Program-made: the position numbers and the translations under genes
Assembly: GCA_938082955.1 (NCBI GenBank)
Contig: CALKDE010000386.1
Coordinates: forward strand, 1 to 5,686
From: an uncultured Pseudomonadales bacterium
Lineage (GTDB): Bacteria; Pseudomonadota; Gammaproteobacteria; Pseudomonadales; Pseudohongiellaceae
Direction: 5' to 3'
Length of the DNA stretch: 5,686 nucleotides
The notes under the pieces: model-generated
Told to the model about the DNA's origin: nothing
The model's input: the letters and a program-made list of their open reading frames with translations, nothing else
The model's database searches: none
Shown here: piece after piece, positions 5,380 through 5,686 of the stretch
Layout of the letters: each line of letters opens with the position of its first letter
How positions within the stretch are numbered: position 1 is the first letter of the stretch

Positions 5380-5686
5380 CTACTTCGTTTTTCGGGCTGC
5401 TTTCTTACGAGCTGGCGCTTTCTTTTTTACAGCTTTCTTCTTAGCAGGCGCTTTCTTCTTAGCTGGCGCCTTCTTCTTTACTGCTTTCTTCTTAGCTGGC
5501 GCCTTCTTCTTTACTGCTTTCTTCTTGGCTGGCGCCTTCTTCTTTACTGCTTTCTTCTTGGCTGGCGCCTTCTTCTTTACTGCTTTCTTCTTAGCTGGCG
5601 CTTTAAGCTTAGCTACTTTACGCTTCGTGGCCTTTTTAGCAGCCGATTTACGCTTTACAGCTTTCTTCTTAGCTACCTTCTTTTTA
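5380..5686 (-). CDS. Lys/Ala/Pro-rich histone-H1-like repeat protein, C-terminal part (N-terminus outside the window)
   Basis: The minus strand is open from the right edge to a TAG at 5380-5382, giving 101 residues made almost wholly of Lys, Ala, Pro and Val, with a few Arg, Thr, Ser and Leu. The core is an 11-residue unit KKKAVKKKAPA repeated four times, flanked by looser versions such as KRKSAAKKATKRK on the N-terminal side and APARKKAARKTK at the end. There are no acidic residues, so the tail is extremely basic and presumably disordered and nucleic-acid binding. Such tails occur in AlgP/AlgR3-like and H1-like proteins, in PhaF phasins and at the C-terminus of some topoisomerase I proteins, so the full gene cannot be named from here. 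No start codon is visible. The reading frame is supported by the absence of stops and by variation between repeats that is synonymous. Confidence 0.85.
   Translation of the reverse strand, partial: KKKVAKKKAVKRKSAAKKATKRKVAKLKAPAKKKAVKKKAPAKKKAVKKKAPAKKKAVKKKAPAKKKAVKKKAPAKKKAPAKKKAVKKKAPARKKAARKTK
5461..5592 (-). repeat. 33-bp coding tandem repeat, four near-identical copies
   Basis: Four copies lie at 5461-5493, 5494-5526, 5527-5559 and 5560-5592. They differ only in one synonymous base: the first plus-strand codon of the unit is AGC in copies 1 and 2 and GGC in copies 3 and 4, so Ala is GCT or GCC. A decayed copy occupies 5410-5442 and a partial one 5443-5460. Each copy is a multiple of three, so copy-number change would keep the frame. 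Confidence 0.93.

Overview
The window looks like a chromosomal housekeeping segment from a gammaproteobacterium of moderate GC, probably of a marine Pseudomonadales/Cellvibrionales-like lineage. Three things point there: the gene content and order (glnD, an ArsC/YffB-type protein, dapD and dapE next to rsmJ, uppP and tsaB), the long Pseudomonas-type DapD of about 347 residues, and a Lys/Ala/Pro-rich histone-H1-like tail. The lineage call is an inference from protein recognition, not from a search.

Layout. Plus strand: the 3' end of glnD (1-153), a small arsenate-reductase/Spx-family protein of the YffB type (215-562), dapD (585-1628) and dapE (1682-2806). Gaps are 61, 22 and 53 bp, so this may be one transcript. 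Minus strand, converging on dapE with only 14 bp between stop codons: rsmJ (2821-3594), uppP (3591-4406), tsaB (4523-5209) and the C-terminal part of a Lys/Ala/Pro-repeat protein (5380 to beyond the right edge). rsmJ begins at a GTG that overlaps the uppP stop codon by 4 bp.

Function. The plus-strand block combines nitrogen sensing (GlnD modifies PII) with two steps of the succinylase branch of lysine/diaminopimelate synthesis. The minus-strand block combines rRNA methylation (RsmJ), recycling of the lipid carrier for peptidoglycan (UppP) and the tRNA t6A modification factor TsaB. DAP and undecaprenyl phosphate both serve the cell wall, but nothing shows that the two convergent blocks are co-regulated.

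No mobile element, phage, defence system, tRNA or CRISPR array was found. The least ordinary parts are non-coding or repetitive: a 10-11 bp tandem repeat that fills the uppP leader and runs up to its TTG start codon, a 33-bp coding tandem repeat in the Lys-rich tail, and a strong GC-rich hairpin with no T-tract between that gene and tsaB. I see no clearly new multi-gene system here.
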